Assembly (NCBI GenBank): GCA_029863665.1
Contig: JAOTUX010000009.1
Location: 1-13,306 of the forward strand
From: Candidatus Nitrosopumilus sp.
Lineage (GTDB): Archaea > Thermoproteota > Nitrososphaeria > Nitrososphaerales > Nitrosopumilaceae
DNA: 13,306 nt
Direction: 5' to 3'
Part shown: piece by piece, positions 12,783-13,306 of the stretch
Position numbering within the stretch: position 1 is the stretch's first letter
Layout: each line of letters starts with the position of its first letter
Notes under the pieces: generated by a model
The model's database searches: none
The model's input: only the letters and a program-made list of their open reading frames with translations
What the model was told of the DNA's origin: nothing
Program-made: the position numbers and the translations under genes

Positions 12783-13306
12783 ATGTCTGACTATAAAAAA
12801 ATCATTCCTATTGCAAATGAAATATTAAAAAAACATGAATTATGTGAGAATTGTTTAGGTAGGTTATTCTCAAAACAATTACATTTATCATCAAATAAAC
12901 TTCTTGGCAAAAAACTTAAAAAAAATCTGATCTCTTCTCAAAAATGCTACATATGTAAAAATATCTTTGAGAATTTACATTATTTTTTAAAGTTAATGCT
13001 TGATGTTTCATCAGACTATTCATATGCCTCTTTTAGTGTAGGATCTATAATTAAACCGTCTATTGTTGATAGGGATGATTATATTCGTTCCAAATACAAG
13101 CTAAAGGGAATTGATAGCATAAAGACTGACATTACAAGAGAATTAAGTAAATCTTTTTCTAGAAAAACAAAAAAAATTACTGATCATATGAATTCTGAGA
13201 TTACTTTTACTGTGAACTTTAAAGATGAATCTTGTCAATTACGTTCAAAATCAATAACTCTTTTTGGAAGGTATGTCAAAACTTTGAGAGGAATTCCACA
13301 GAAACA
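12783..13306 (+). CDS. pus10: tRNA pseudouridine synthase Pus10 (N-terminal part, cut by window end)
   Basis: An open frame from ATG 12783 runs off the window end after 174 complete codons. It matches the start of archaeal Pus10, which makes pseudouridine 54 and 55 in the tRNA T loop. The N-terminal zinc-binding part has C21-x2-C24 (LCENCLGRLF) and C55-x2-C58 (KCYICKNIF). A THUMP-like region follows (SFSVGSIIKPSIVDRDDYIR, then GIDSIKTDITRELSKSF). The visible end LFGRYVKTLRGIPQK is the conserved GRYxKxxRGIPQT stretch, which in the full protein precedes the catalytic domain, so the active-site Asp lies outside the window. It is 24 nt after srp54, probably in the dph6-srp54-pus10 operon. Confidence 0.93.
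   Translation, partial: MSDYKKIIPIANEILKKHELCENCLGRLFSKQLHLSSNKLLGKKLKKNLISSQKCYICKNIFENLHYFLKLMLDVSSDYSYASFSVGSIIKPSIVDRDDYIRSKYKLKGIDSIKTDITRELSKSFSRKTKKITDHMNSEITFTVNFKDESCQLRSKSITLFGRYVKTLRGIPQK

Noticed and set aside
1..13306. CRISPR array, insertion sequence, integrase, toxin-antitoxin or defence island
   Set aside because: No spaced direct repeats, transposase, terminal inverted repeats or defence domains were seen; the content is core archaeal housekeeping.

Overview
The window looks like the chromosome of a low-GC ammonia-oxidising-type archaeon (Nitrososphaeria/Thaumarchaeota, most likely close to Nitrosopumilus). This placement is inferred from gene content and style. Archaeal information-processing genes (TFB, Gar1, SRP19, SRP54, ribosomal protein S8e, aIF1A, aIF5A, Dph6, Pus10) sit beside a bacterial-type cold-shock protein, a chlorite-dismutase-family haem protein and ScpA/ScpB. 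An archaeal-type tRNA-Tyr (C1:G72) carries a canonical intron. Many genes have a TATA-like box centred about 26 nt before the start codon, as expected for leaderless transcripts.

Layout. Positions 24-6373 are all on the minus strand. In transcription order they are scpA-scpB; rps8e-srp19 (1 nt apart); gar1-tfb (ATGA overlap); sufC; a broken DUF167 gene with an in-frame TAA; a chlorite-dismutase/HemQ-like protein; and an aldo/keto reductase. A zinc alcohol dehydrogenase runs divergently from scpA (6468-7520, +) and converges on a cysteine-rich YkgJ-type protein (7626-8189, -). Rightward genes then follow: aIF1A, a cold-shock protein, an unrecognised 204-residue protein, aIF5A, dph6, srp54 and the start of pus10. 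The intron-containing tRNA-Tyr lies among them on the minus strand. The only gene-free stretch above 300 nt is 9811-10231, which is very AT-rich and unexplained.

The most interesting element was found by reading the gap between aIF5A and dph6. There is a complete-looking box C/D guide RNA at 10646-10710: C, D', C' and D boxes, 13- and 12-nt guides and a 7-bp terminal stem. Its D guide is complementary to a tRNA anticodon loop with anticodon CAU. The N+5 rule places 2'-O-methylation exactly on wobble C34, so the likely target is elongator tRNA-Met.

How the genes work together. The right third is a translation and targeting block: hypusinated aIF5A, the C/D guide RNA, the diphthamide amidase Dph6 acting on EF-2, SRP54 and the tRNA pseudouridine synthase Pus10. 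The left block pairs transcription initiation (TFB) with H/ACA RNP biogenesis (Gar1), ribosome and SRP assembly (S8e, SRP19), chromosome condensation (ScpAB), Fe-S assembly (SufC) and redox or haem enzymes.
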